DNA of 64,000 bases from Caldilineaceae bacterium (GCA_020634815.1 JACKBA010000031.1:19663-83662), one strand, 5' to 3'; shown: positions 38,833-51,278, numbered from the stretch's first letter. Made by a program: numbers and translations. The notes: a model not told the origin generated them from the sequence alone.

Positions 38833-40434
38833 ATGCGAACCATGACAGGCAAGAACACTGAAGCCCAAGATCACGCTCGGACACAGCGTCCGGCGCGACA
38901 GCCGTTAATCTTGGCGGTTATTTCGCTGGTCATCGGCGCGATGGCGGCGCTAGCTCTGGTTGGCGGTGTACAGGCTACGGCCGGTTCCCGTGCGATGGAC
39001 GGTCAACCTGGCTTCCCGGAGCAACTCTCCGGCGCCAACCACGGTGACAGCGACTCTGACGAAGCCGAGGTGAAGGGCACGCTGGCTGAACCTGTGACTG
39101 CCTTTGCCGGTGAATGGATCGTGAACGTCGACTCGAATCGAACCGTGACCCTCGTTCTTACTGCGACAACCGATGTTCAGAAATTCATGAATCACCTGCC
39201 GTCGGTCGGTGACTGGGTCGAAGCCAAGGGCACATGGACCACCCCCGACCGGCTGGATGCGCGCCGCGTACGGCCAGATGAGTACGAAGCGAATCAGGTC
39301 GTTGCGCGGCTCAAACCGGGCGTGGTAGCCGAGACGCTGGCCGCCACCTACAACATGACCGTCACCGGCGTGCTCAGTTCGGCCAACATTTTCCTCTTCT
39401 ACACGCACGACGACGAGGATCTGGAAATCCAGAAATTGCTCAACGACAAGGTGAATGTCGAGTGGGCGGAGGTCAACTGGATCAGCCGCGTGCCGACTGG
39501 TTCGCCCTATCGCTCGTGGCGTTGGGGTGGATCCGACGACACCGGCTACGTCAACCAGCATGCATTCGAGCAGGTCCGTCTCGAACCGGCGCTGGCGAAG
39601 TATGACGGCACGGGCATGGTGGTCGCCGTGCTGGACACGGGCGTCGACCTGGCGCACACGGCGCTGGCGACCAGCCTGGTGGCCGGCCGCGATATGATCT
39701 CCGACACGGCCACGCCCGACGATATCGGTCCTGGGCTGGCGTGGGGGCACGGCACGCATGTGGCCGGTATCGTGCACCGCATGGCGCCGGCGAGCAAGAT
39801 CCTGCCCATCCGCGTTCTGGACAGCCAGGGACGCGGCAACACCTTCGTGCTGGCCTATGCCATCGAGTATGCGGTGCAGCAAGGCGCCGATGTCATCAAC
39901 CTGAGCCTGGGCGCCGATTGCGGGTCACAGGTGCTCAGTTCCACCATCCAGTCCGCCATTGCCCAGGGCGTGGTCATCGTGGCGGCGGCAGGCAACAGCA
40001 ACACGCAAGTGCCACAGTGTCCGGCCTCCATGCCCGGCGTCATCGCAGTGGCGGCGGTCGACGAGAACAAGGTGCGCGCCGAGTGGTCGAATTACGGCGC
40101 CGGCTGGGTCGATATTGCCGCACCGGGCGTGGGCATCACCTCTACGTTCCCCGGCGGCTACGCATCGTGGAGCGGCACCTCTATGGCGGCGCCGTTCGTC
40201 TCCGGCGCGGCAGCGCTGGCGAAGCAGAAGAAGGAAGCCAGCAACGGCGACGTGCCGGTCGACGAAATGCTCATCGACCGCGGGTCGGACATCAGCGGAC
40301 TCAACAGCGAGGCGATCGGCCCGCTGCTGGATGTGGCGGCTGCCGTCGATTCACTGCCGACGGAGCCGGAGCCCACACCAACGCCGTCGCCTGGCGGCCA
40401 TAACCTGTTCCTGCCGGCAATCGCCAACCCCTAG
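38833..40434 (+). CDS. Secreted subtilisin-like serine protease (S8) with DUF5666-like and I9-like pro-region and FLP C-terminus
   Basis: 533 aa. A membrane-targeting segment (about 25-50, LILAVISLVIGAMAALAL) is followed by a DUF5666-like domain (EVKGTLAEPVTAFAGEWIV then VGDWVEAKGTW). An inhibitor-like pro-peptide follows (NQVVARLKPGVVAETLAATY). The peptidase domain has catalytic Asp268 in AVLDTGVD, His306 in GHGTHVAGI and Ser450 in SGTSMAAP, all intact. The tail has a PTPTPSPGG linker and HNLFLPAIANP. ATG 38842, with AAAGG nine bases upstream, is an equally good start. It is the last gene of the sigma/anti-sigma/CHAT run, 9 nt after the CHAT stop. Unlike the CHAT protein it is exported, so the two proteases act on different sides of the membrane. 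Confidence 0.92.
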   Translation: MRTMTGKNTEAQDHARTQRPARQPLILAVISLVIGAMAALALVGGVQATAGSRAMDGQPGFPEQLSGANHGDSDSDEAEVKGTLAEPVTAFAGEWIVNVDSNRTVTLVLTATTDVQKFMNHLPSVGDWVEAKGTWTTPDRLDARRVRPDEYEANQVVARLKPGVVAETLAATYNMTVTGVLSSANIFLFYTHDDEDLEIQKLLNDKVNVEWAEVNWISRVPTGSPYRSWRWGGSDDTGYVNQHAFEQVRLEPALAKYDGTGMVVAVLDTGVDLAHTALATSLVAGRDMISDTATPDDIGPGLAWGHGTHVAGIVHRMAPASKILPIRVLDSQGRGNTFVLAYAIEYAVQQGADVINLSLGADCGSQVLSSTIQSAIAQGVVIVAAAGNSNTQVPQCPASMPGVIAVAAVDENKVRAEWSNYGAGWVDIAAPGVGITSTFPGGYASWSGTSMAAPFVSGAAALAKQKKEASNGDVPVDEMLIDRGSDISGLNSEAIGPLLDVAAAVDSLPTEPEPTPTPSPGGHNLFLPAIANP

Positions 40435-40482
40435 ACCTGAGCCTCGGCCGGTTCGAGGCTGCACAATCGATAGCATATCAAA

Positions 40483-40513
40483 AGCGGCGCTCCTCCTTGA
40501 CGAGGGCGCCGCT
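40483..40513 (+). terminator. Hairpin after the subtilisin gene
   Basis: AGCGGCGC-t-CCTC (40483-40495) pairs with GAGG-GCGCCGCT (40502-40513), with one bulged base and a 6-nt loop. It ends the four-gene run. It lacks a clear T-run, but its core resembles the terminators at 20637 and 58754. Confidence 0.55.
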
Positions 40514-40719
40514 CTCTATGCCACGGACGACTCAAGGCGCACCGATGCACCGGCATCTTCCGTTGTGTTACGGCGCACCGCCCAGGCAACTGCCAGGTTT
40601 GGCGCGATTGGCGTATTTTTTGCGCCGCGCCGCCCCTCTATTGTGGTGAGGGGGAGACACGGCGCAGCGCCGTGCTGCATGAAAACCGAGTCCGCAATGG
40701 TATGGATGGAGGATATCCA

Positions 40720-42330
40720 ATGAATGGTACAAGTCACCGATGGTGGTTGGTTCTTACGGCAGCAACCTTTGGGCTGCTGCTTCTGTTTACCGGCACGCGC
40801 AATGCCAGCGCGGCCGGAATCCCGCTGCAAGAAGCCCGCGGCGTGGACGTCTCGCAGGCAGGTGCAGATGACAGCGAACGGCCGTCGTTCTACGGCATCG
40901 TCAAGAGCATGCCGGCCGGCGGGATGACCGGCGAGTGGATGATCGGCGACCAGACTGTGATCGCCGATGGGCAGACGCAGTTTCAGCAGATGGCCGGCCC
41001 GCTGGCAGTCGACGGCTGCGCCAAGGTCAAGCTCGTCGCGCAAGGGTCGAACATTGCCCACGAAATCGAATCGGAGAACATGTCTGACTGTACCGGCGAC
41101 GGTCACGATGACGGCAGCGAGGTCTACGGCCTCGTCGAAGGCATGCCGCTGAGCGGCACGGTCGGCGTTTGGACGGTCAGCACCAAAGAATACACGGTGA
41201 CCGAACAGTCCGAACTGAAGATGGAGTATGGCGACTTTGAAGTCGGTAAGTGTGTCAAGATCCACCTCGTTCTCGGCACGACGGACACCGTGCGCGAGAT
41301 GGAAACTGAACGCAGCTACAAGTGCTCCGACGACGACGACAGCGATGACGGCATCTCCGGCATCGGCAAAGGCGAGATCTACGGCGAGTTGATGTCCTTC
41401 CCCGACCCGGCGAGCGGTTCGCTGGCCGGCACATGGGTCGTGGGTACGATGACCTTCTCGGCGACGGAGCGCACGGAGTTCAGCACCAAGAACGGCGACT
41501 TCGCAGTGGGCGGCATCGTCAAGGTCGAGTTCGTGATTTTGCAGGACGGCACCTTCGTCGCCCGCGAGATCAAGACTGCCATGGCCGGGCATGACGATGA
41601 TGGCGACGGTCACGAAAGCGACCGCGACGAGGGCCATGCGTACGGCATGATCGAACAACTGCCCGAAGGCAGCCTGATTGGCACCTGGATCGTGGCCGGC
41701 GTCGAATACAGTGTGACGGAACGCACCAAGCTTCATGAAGAGCATGGCACCTTTGCCATCAGCGAAACTGTCAAGATTGAGTTCAAGGTGGACAGCAACG
41801 GTCTGCGCGTGGCCAAGGAAATTGAACTCAAGAGCAAGAGCGGCAACGAGAACGAAGATGCCAAGTTCGTCGGCTTCATCGACAGCATGCCGGAGACAGG
41901 GTTCGTTGGACTCTGGGTCGTCAATGGTGTGGAATTCAGCGGCACCTTGAAGAGCAAGTTTGAAGAGGACCACGGCAGCTTTACCGTCGGCGCATTTGTC
42001 AAGGTGGAATATAAGAGCATTGACGGCGTCAACATCATCCACGAGATGGAGACCGAAGTGCCGCCAGGTGCCGGCGACGATGACACGGTCGGCAAGATCG
42101 AGAGCATGGACGACAACCCGACGGCAGCGGCTGTGAGCGCCAATACGACCTGGGTCGTGGACGGCAAGAGCTTCGTCGTGACGCCGTCGACGCGGGTGAG
42201 CGGTGGTCTCAGCACGACGGACACCGTGTGGGTCAACAGCTACGCGGCCGCCGACGGCAGCCAGGTGGCGACGCGTATCGTCGGCGTCACCCTCGACAAT
42301 TCACTCTTCCTGCCTGTCATGCGCCGCTAA
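40720..42330 (+). CDS. Secreted protein of six DUF5666-like repeats with FLP C-terminus
   Basis: 536 aa. The signal peptide (about 1-32) includes WWLVLTAATFGLLLLF. Six ~75-residue repeats follow, each of the form G-x-hydrophobic-x-x-M/F-P then G-x-W-x-V, a V-T-E-x-T/S strand and VG-x-x-VK-hydrophobic, with E-I-E/M-E-T at the end. Repeat starts are FYGIVKSMP, VYGLVEGMP, IYGELMSFP, AYGMIEQLP, FVGFIDSMP and TVGKIESMD. Acidic Asp/Glu-rich linkers (SDDDDSDDG, GHDDDGDGH) separate some and may bind Ca2+. It ends DNSLFLPVMRR. GGAGG at 40708-40712 supports ATG 40720. The same domain occurs once in the pro-region of the upstream subtilisin, suggesting interacting partners. Function unknown. Confidence 0.88.
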   Translation: MNGTSHRWWLVLTAATFGLLLLFTGTRNASAAGIPLQEARGVDVSQAGADDSERPSFYGIVKSMPAGGMTGEWMIGDQTVIADGQTQFQQMAGPLAVDGCAKVKLVAQGSNIAHEIESENMSDCTGDGHDDGSEVYGLVEGMPLSGTVGVWTVSTKEYTVTEQSELKMEYGDFEVGKCVKIHLVLGTTDTVREMETERSYKCSDDDDSDDGISGIGKGEIYGELMSFPDPASGSLAGTWVVGTMTFSATERTEFSTKNGDFAVGGIVKVEFVILQDGTFVAREIKTAMAGHDDDGDGHESDRDEGHAYGMIEQLPEGSLIGTWIVAGVEYSVTERTKLHEEHGTFAISETVKIEFKVDSNGLRVAKEIELKSKSGNENEDAKFVGFIDSMPETGFVGLWVVNGVEFSGTLKSKFEEDHGSFTVGAFVKVEYKSIDGVNIIHEMETEVPPGAGDDDTVGKIESMDDNPTAAAVSANTTWVVDGKSFVVTPSTRVSGGLSTTDTVWVNSYAAADGSQVATRIVGVTLDNSLFLPVMRR

Positions 42331-42353
42331 GTCAGGTAAGTCAGGACCAATTC

Positions 42354-42387
42354 AAAAGGGGAGTCCAGAAATGGGCTCCCCTTTTTT
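42354..42387 (+). terminator. Rho-independent terminator after the DUF5666 protein
   Basis: AAAAGGGGAG (42354-42363) pairs with CTCCCCTTTT (42376-42385) and runs into six Ts (42382-42387). It is the most canonical intrinsic terminator in the window. Read on the other strand it can also end the convergent HAD gene. Confidence 0.92.
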
Positions 42388-42413
42388 GTCTGGTTTTGCG
42401 GCGCCGGTCACAG

Positions 42414-43013
42414 CTACGCGTTGGCCAGCCACGCCTCGATCTGTGGCAGCGTCACTGCCCAGTCGACATGCACGATCCCGGAAATGCCGAGCGCCTGCGC
42501 CGCTTCGACGTTGGACGCCAGATCGTCGATATACAGGACGTTTTCTGCCGGCGTGTCAAGCAACTCCAGCGCCAGCTCAAAAATCTCAGGGTCCGGCTTG
42601 AGGATGTGAACCTCGTTGCTCATCATAACGAGTTCGAAGTCGGCCAGTTCCGGCACGTGCTGATCCAGCCAGGCCACGTGCACTTCATTGGTGTTGCTGA
42701 TCGCGCCGACCTGCGTCGACGCTCGCTCCTGCAGCGACAACGCATAGGCCAGGGCGGCATCGTCGCGCACCAGACCGGCGCAGAATGCGCGCACGAAGCT
42801 GCTCTCCTCAATCTCGCAGCCCAGGCTGCGATTCAAGCTGTTCAGCACATCCGCTGCGGTGAGCAACCCCATGCCGAAGTCGGTTCCGACCAATGAGAAC
42901 GCATCGCGGACTGCGGCGCGCTCGACGCCATAAAGCGTGGCAACCGCGGCAATCGTCGCGTCATGCTCGTACCGGACCAGTACGTTGCCGAGATCAAATA
43001 GAATGGAACGCAT
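42414..43013 (-). CDS. HAD-IA family hydrolase
   Basis: 199 aa. HAD motif I is LFDLGNVLVRYE with nucleophile Asp7; the second acidic residue is replaced by Asn (D-L-G-N), as in alpha-D-glucose-1-phosphatase/YihX-type members. Motif II is GAISNTNEVH, Lys is in LKPDPEIFELAL, and motif III/IV is VLYIDDLASNVEAA. It is a likely sugar-phosphate phosphatase of the YihX type acting in the cytosol. It lies convergent to the DUF5666 gene and just downstream of a small membrane protein on the same strand (6-nt gap). Confidence 0.9.
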   Translation of the reverse strand: MRSILFDLGNVLVRYEHDATIAAVATLYGVERAAVRDAFSLVGTDFGMGLLTAADVLNSLNRSLGCEIEESSFVRAFCAGLVRDDAALAYALSLQERASTQVGAISNTNEVHVAWLDQHVPELADFELVMMSNEVHILKPDPEIFELALELLDTPAENVLYIDDLASNVEAAQALGISGIVHVDWAVTLPQIEAWLANA

Positions 43014-43019
43014 GGGCAG

Positions 43020-43202
43020 TCAACTACCGGTGATGGCGATTGCGAGGACGATGAGGAATCCGGTCAGACCGACAAGAAAGGTGAGAAGGCCGAGGAAAAA
43101 GCGGATGCGAAAGCCGGCGTGGGAGTCACTCAGCCGTTCGGCCGATACAACCATCGAAGGGTCCACCTGGCTGCCATAGTCTGAATTTCGGCGCTGCGCC
43201 AT
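43020..43202 (-). CDS. Small single-helix membrane protein
   Basis: 60 aa from ATG 43202, preceded by a G-rich ribosome-binding region. A polar N-terminus of about 30 residues (MAQRRNSDYGSQVDPSMVVS) is followed by one hydrophobic helix, FFLGLLTFLVGLTGFLIVL, reaching the C-terminus. This is a tail-anchored layout. It is not recognised. It is probably co-transcribed with the HAD gene. Confidence 0.6.
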   Translation of the reverse strand: MAQRRNSDYGSQVDPSMVVSAERLSDSHAGFRIRFFLGLLTFLVGLTGFLIVLAIAITGS

Positions 43203-43370
43203 GGACTGCCCCCGCGGTGACAATTGGATCGACTTGCTGAAAGCGAAGATGCGCTACACCTAGCAGTATAGGGGGCGGCAAACGCCGGCGTCAACCCACG
43301 AATTACCTACGATCGGCGCGATGACGGCCGCGTTTTGTGTGGCAGGCCAGGGTTCGACAACTGATTTTGT

Positions 43371-43400
43371 TTGCAGAAGTGAATATGCATCATGTATGCT
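43371..43400 (+). promoter_or_regulatory. Candidate promoter of the mrp operon
   Basis: TTGCAG (43371-43376), 18-nt spacer, TATGCT (43395-43400). If used, transcription starts near 43407, which excludes the upstream in-frame ATGs as mrpA starts. The rest of the 310-nt gap 43203-43512 holds nothing else I recognise. Confidence 0.4.
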
Positions 43401-43512
43401 ACAAAGGTTGCCGCAGTTCAACAGCAGCAAGCAACGTTGCTGGCCGCCCCATCTCCTCCGGGTCAAAGCCGACCCACCTTTTCCGAGGACAGTCAATGCG
43501 AAAGATCGACTT

Positions 43513-45916
<2,404 letters not shown>

Positions 45917-45924
<8 letters not shown>

Positions 45925-46369
45925 AATCTATCTACGGCTGGTCAATCTGATCCTGACGCCGCTCATCATCCTGGTGGCGATCCTGCTCTTCCTGCGCGGC
46001 CACGATCTGCCTGGCGGCGGTTTCATTGCCGGTCTGCTGGTCGCCGCGGCGCTGGAGTTGACGATCCTGTCGCGCGGCGCGACCGTCACGCGCGAGCAGT
46101 ACGGCCCGTGGTTGATCCCGCTGGTGGGGCTTGGGCTGCTTGTGGCCGTCATTGCCGGGCTGCTCGGCATCTACGGCGGGGGCTTTTTCCACGGCATGTG
46201 GATCGAGTTCTATCTCGGCGGCGACAAGATCAAAATGGGCACGCCGCAACTGTTCGATCTCGGCGTCATGCTTGTCGTCATCGGCATGGGCGTCACCTAC
46301 CTGCTGCGCCTGAGCGAAGCGGCAGAGGCCGTGTCGAAGAACGATGCGGTGGAAGGAGAGCAGCCATGA
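45917..46369 (+). CDS. mrpB: Na+/H+ antiporter subunit MrpB
   Basis: 150 aa, four predicted helices. The MnhB-type signature LFLRGHDLPGGGFIAGLL lies at about residues 24-41, followed by HGMWIEFYLGGDKIKMGTPQLFDLGVMLVV, a conserved loop-helix of the family shown here only as its key parts: W-I-E-F, G-T-P-x-L-F-D-x-G-V. It is a membrane subunit required for assembly of the Mrp complex. ATG 45917 overlaps the mrpA stop by 8 nt and the mrpC start by 4 nt. Confidence 0.92.
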
Positions 46370-46850
46370 CCGCAATTATGCTGGCGGTGCTGGTTGGCGT
46401 CCTGTTCGCCTGCGGGGCGTACATGATCCTGCTGCGCGGACAGATTAAGCTCGTGCTGGGTCTGGGTCTCATCACCCATGCGGTGAACCTGGCGCTCTTC
46501 GGCACGGGGAAATTGACCCGCGGCGCGCCGCCAATCGTGCCGCACGAGCAGCAGGTCACGGCGGCCATGGCCGGCCAGTTTGCCGACCCGCTGCCGCAGG
46601 CGCTGATCCTGACGGCGATCGTCATCAGCTTTGGCGTGACGGCCTTCATCGTGGTGTTGATCTACCGGCGCGATGCGCTGACCGGCAGCGATCTGGCGCC
46701 GGGTGAACTGGCCACGGTCATCAACACATCCGATCCCTTTGCGCCCTTCAGTTCGCGCATGGTCATGCCCGAGGCGGCGGACGACTATGACATCCTCCAG
46801 TTCGAGCTAGACGAGGTCTACGACAACCCGCAGGCAGAAGGAGCCGACGA

Positions 46851-46854
<4 letters not shown>
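46366..46854 (+). CDS. mrpC: Na+/H+ antiporter subunit MrpC
   Basis: 162 aa, NuoK-like with three helices. Signatures are GAYMILLRGQIKLVLGLGL with the helix containing HAVNLALF, and PLPQALILTAIVISFGVTA, the standard MnhC segment. A longer than usual cytosolic tail (about 115-162, acidic, ending DEVYDNPQAEGADE) follows. ATGA overlap with both neighbours (4 nt each) shows tight coupling. Confidence 0.92.
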
Positions 46855-48455
<1,601 letters not shown>

Positions 48456-48458
48456 AGC

Positions 48459-48950
48459 ATGAACACACGCAATGTTTTCCTGATCAACATCTTGCTGGCC
48501 GTGCTGTGGGCGGCCTATCAGGATCAGTGGAGCACAAACAGCCTGGTCATTGGCTTTGTCGTGGGCTATGTGTTGCTCTCGATTTTGCACCGCGGCTACG
48601 GCAGCCTGGTCTTCAACGTCGTCTCCTACGTGATCTTTCTAATCTGGAGCATTCTCAAGAGCAGCGTCCAGGTGGCGTGGGTCGTGCTGGAGCCGACGTT
48701 GAAGCTCGACCAGGGCATCGTTGCCATTCCGCTGGAGGCGCGCACGGATCTGGAAATCTCGCTCCTGGCGACTTCCATCACGCTGACGCCAGGCACGCTG
48801 AGCGTAGACACAGGCTGGAACGCACATGGCGAGCACGTGCTGTACGTGCATAACCTGGTGATGGGCAACGCCGAAGATGTGCGGCGATCGATCAAACAGG
48901 ATTTCGAGCGGCGCATCCTGCGCATCACACGCGGAGGGAATGGCTCATGA
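48459..48950 (+). CDS. mrpE: Na+/H+ antiporter subunit MrpE
   Basis: 163 aa. Two or three N-terminal helices and a soluble C-terminal domain. Family-typical features are FNVVSYVIFLIWSILKSSVQVAWVVLE (shown in part: the Y-x-x-F-L-I-W and V-A-W-V-V-L segments), P-L-E-A-R-T-D-L-E, LLATSITLTPGTLSVD and LYVHNLVM. It starts 3 nt after mrpD and overlaps mrpF by 4 nt. Confidence 0.92.
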   Translation: MNTRNVFLINILLAVLWAAYQDQWSTNSLVIGFVVGYVLLSILHRGYGSLVFNVVSYVIFLIWSILKSSVQVAWVVLEPTLKLDQGIVAIPLEARTDLEISLLATSITLTPGTLSVDTGWNAHGEHVLYVHNLVMGNAEDVRRSIKQDFERRILRITRGGNGS

Positions 48951-49237
48951 CCGTGGCATTCTGGGTCAACGTCGGTCTCGTGGTGCTAGCGTTGTCGCTC
49001 CTGCTCTGCTTTGTGCGGCTCTATCTCGGGCCGAACCCACCCAACCGAACCGTCGCATTCGACACGATCGCCATCCACGCGGTCGGCATCATCGCCTTGA
49101 TTGCCATGGCCAGCAACGCCCCCGCCCTGCTCGATGCCGCCGTCGTCACCGCCGTGCTGGGCTTTGTGGGCACGATGATGTTTGCGCGTTATATGGAAAA
49201 CTCCGATCTCAAGGATTGGGAGCCGGACGAGGAATAG
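48947..49237 (+). CDS. mrpF: Na+/H+ antiporter subunit MrpF
   Basis: 96 aa, three helices. The conserved LGPNPPNRTVAFDTI segment between helices 1 and 2 is the MrpF hallmark (usually G-P-x-x-x-D-R-x-x-A-x-D); here Asn-Arg replaces Asp-Arg. LLDAAVVTAVLGFVGTMMFARYME forms the last helix (key part L-D-A-A-V-V). It overlaps mrpE by 4 nt. Confidence 0.9.
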   Translation: MTVAFWVNVGLVVLALSLLLCFVRLYLGPNPPNRTVAFDTIAIHAVGIIALIAMASNAPALLDAAVVTAVLGFVGTMMFARYMENSDLKDWEPDEE

Positions 49238-49243
49238 ACTCGC

Positions 49244-49621
49244 ATGACACCCAGAGATATCGTAATTGTCGTCTTCATACTTGCCGGCTGTGTGTTCATG
49301 CTTGTGAGCGCAATCGGCATCGTGCGCCTGCCGGATGTCTTTGCGCGCATGCACGCGGCCGGCAAAGCATCGACCGTCGGCGTCAGCGGCCTGCTGTTGG
49401 CGGCGGGTCTGTACTTCTACGACGAGTTCCTCATGCTGCGCATGCTGGCATTGATCGCCCTGATCTTTGCGACCGCGCCCATCGCCACGACGGCCATGGC
49501 GCGTGCGGCCTATCGCACCGGACCGCGCAAGCGCAAGCATCTCCACTACGACGAGATGGCGGGAGATGGTCAAGCGCCGCAGACACACGCAGGCGAAAGG
49601 GTCAACGACCCTGTGGGGTAG
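49244..49621 (+). CDS. mrpG: Na+/H+ antiporter subunit MrpG
   Basis: 125 aa, three helices. The family phrase IGIVRLPDVFARMHAAGKAST lies after the first helix (core R-L-P-D-V-F-A-R-M-H-A). PIATTAMARAAYRTG closes the last helix. A polar C-terminal tail of ~25 residues follows. It is the last gene of mrpABCDEFG; no clear terminator follows. Confidence 0.92.
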   Translation: MTPRDIVIVVFILAGCVFMLVSAIGIVRLPDVFARMHAAGKASTVGVSGLLLAAGLYFYDEFLMLRMLALIALIFATAPIATTAMARAAYRTGPRKRKHLHYDEMAGDGQAPQTHAGERVNDPVG

Positions 49622-49699
49622 GACATCACGAGTCAATCGTCATATTTATCCGGGAGTGCGCCGGATTCGTGTCAGGGAGCGCGTCACGGGTACACTTCG

Positions 49700-49715
49700 G
49701 TGCAGACGTCTGCAC
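49700..49715. promoter_or_regulatory. Perfect 16-bp palindrome upstream of the PatB-type gene
   Basis: GTGCAGAC-GTCTGCAC is an uninterrupted perfect palindrome, 48 nt before the next ATG. A -10-like TACACT (49691-49696) sits just before it, so a dimeric repressor bound here would block transcription. The regulator is unknown. Confidence 0.55.
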
Positions 49716-49763
49716 GCATGCCGCCCCCATCTTACCTTTCTCACATAAAACAGGATGTAGCTT

Positions 49764-50942
49764 ATGTCATTTGATTTTGATACGCCCGTCGAACGGCGCG
49801 GCACGGATAGCGGTAAGTGGGCGTGGTTCGGCGAGGACGTTCTGCCCATGTGGGTGGCGGACATGGATTTTCGCTCGCCGCAGCCGATCATCGACGCGCT
49901 GGAGGCGCGCGTCCAACAGGGTGTCTTCGGCTACGGCATGGATTCCAAGGCGCTGAAAGAGACCCTGGTCGAGCGCATGCAGCGTCTCTACGGCTGGACC
50001 ATCGAGCCCGAAGCCATCGTCATGCTGCCGGGGCTCGTCAGCGGGCTCAACATCGTCAGCCGGGCGGTCGGCGCTCCGGGCGACAGCGTGTTGACCAACA
50101 CGCCAGTCTACGGACCGTTTCTCACCGCGCCGATCAATCAGCAACGGCGGCTTCTCACTTCGCCGTTGCAGGAAACGCGCTTCGGGCGGCAGCTCCGCTA
50201 CGATCTCGACATGGCCGGGCTGGAGAAGGTCATTGTTGACGACACGCGGCTCTTCCTGCTCTGCAATCCGCAGAACCCGGTGGGCCGTGCCTTCACCCGC
50301 AACGAGTTGGAAGAGATCGCCGCCTTCTGCGAGCAGCACGATCTCATCATCTGCTCGGACGAGATTCACTGCGACCTGCTGCTCGACGAGACGCGCCACA
50401 TCCCCATCGCCAGCCTGTCGCCCGCAGTGGCGCAGCGCACGATCACGTTGATGGCGCCCAGCAAGACCTTTAACGTGCCAGGGTTGGGTGCGAGCCTGGC
50501 CATCATTCAGAACGCGGCCTTGCGCAAGCAGGTCGAGCAGGCCATGGCCGGCATCGTGCCGCACGTGAACATCCTGGGCGTGGTTGCGGCCGAGGCAGCC
50601 TACGCGCAGTGCGACGCCTGGCTGCAAGCCCTGCGCGCCTACCTCACCGCCAACCGTGACTTTGCCATCGAGTTCATCGAGACGCACATGCCGGCGCTCA
50701 ACTACACGTGCCCGGAAGCGACCTACCTGCTGTGGCTGGATTGCCGCAACGCCGGCATCGGCGACAAACCGTCCGAATACTTCCTGCGCGAAGCCAAGGT
50801 CGCCATGAATGAGGGAGTCTGGTTCGGCGAGGGTGGCGAAGGCTTTGTGCGCCTGAACTTCGGCACGCCGCGCGCTATCTTGGAGGACGGGCTGAAGCAG
50901 TTGAAGGCGGCACTTGATCGCGCTGCCGTCGCATTACCGTGA
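49764..50942 (+). CDS. PatB/MalY-family PLP-dependent aminotransferase/C-S lyase
   Basis: 392 aa, fold-type I PLP enzyme. The opening FDTPVERRGTDSGKWAWF is characteristic of PatB/MalY (FD-x-x-x-x-R-x-x-x-S-x-K-W). Further features are PMWVADMDFRSPQPI, LCNPQNPVGRAFT, SDEIHCDLLL (PLP Asp), and the Schiff-base Lys234 in LMAPSKTFNVPGL. Members cleave cystathionine or other C-S bonds; some are aminotransferases. It may be regulated through the palindrome at 49700-49715. A small ABM-type monooxygenase follows 15 nt after it, probably in the same transcript. Confidence 0.9.
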   Translation: MSFDFDTPVERRGTDSGKWAWFGEDVLPMWVADMDFRSPQPIIDALEARVQQGVFGYGMDSKALKETLVERMQRLYGWTIEPEAIVMLPGLVSGLNIVSRAVGAPGDSVLTNTPVYGPFLTAPINQQRRLLTSPLQETRFGRQLRYDLDMAGLEKVIVDDTRLFLLCNPQNPVGRAFTRNELEEIAAFCEQHDLIICSDEIHCDLLLDETRHIPIASLSPAVAQRTITLMAPSKTFNVPGLGASLAIIQNAALRKQVEQAMAGIVPHVNILGVVAAEAAYAQCDAWLQALRAYLTANRDFAIEFIETHMPALNYTCPEATYLLWLDCRNAGIGDKPSEYFLREAKVAMNEGVWFGEGGEGFVRLNFGTPRAILEDGLKQLKAALDRAAVALP

Positions 50943-50957
50943 ATCGGAGCGAAAGCC

Positions 50958-51278
50958 ATGCTGATTGTCCATGTCGACGTCAATGTCAAGCCTGAAGTGG
51001 TCGATGCCTTCATTGCGGCGACCGTCGAGAATGCGCGCAACAGCATCCAGGAGCCGGGCATCGCCCGCTTCGACGTCATCCAAGATCAGGCCGATCCCAC
51101 CCACTTCGTGCTTGTCGAAGTCTACCGCACGGCCGACGATCCGGCGCGCCACAAGGAGACGGCGCACTACGCCACCTGGCGCGACACCGTCGCCGAGATG
51201 ATGGCCAGACCACGGACGAGCGTGAAGTATGGGAATTGCTTTCCTGGGGAGGATGGGTGGGAGGCTACCGTCCGCTAG
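50958..51278 (+). CDS. ABM-domain (antibiotic biosynthesis monooxygenase/LsrG-like) protein
   Basis: 106 aa ferredoxin-like alpha-beta barrel. MLIVHVDVNVKPEVVDAFI, NSIQEPGIARFDVI, FVLVEVYRTADDPARHKET and HYATWRDTVAEMMARPR are the usual ABM strands and helices. The RHKET His-Lys pair matches the LsrG/YcnE type. Members are cofactor-free oxygenases or isomerases of small carbonyl compounds. It is probably an accessory to the PatB-type enzyme 15 nt upstream. Confidence 0.88.
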   Translation: MLIVHVDVNVKPEVVDAFIAATVENARNSIQEPGIARFDVIQDQADPTHFVLVEVYRTADDPARHKETAHYATWRDTVAEMMARPRTSVKYGNCFPGEDGWEATVR

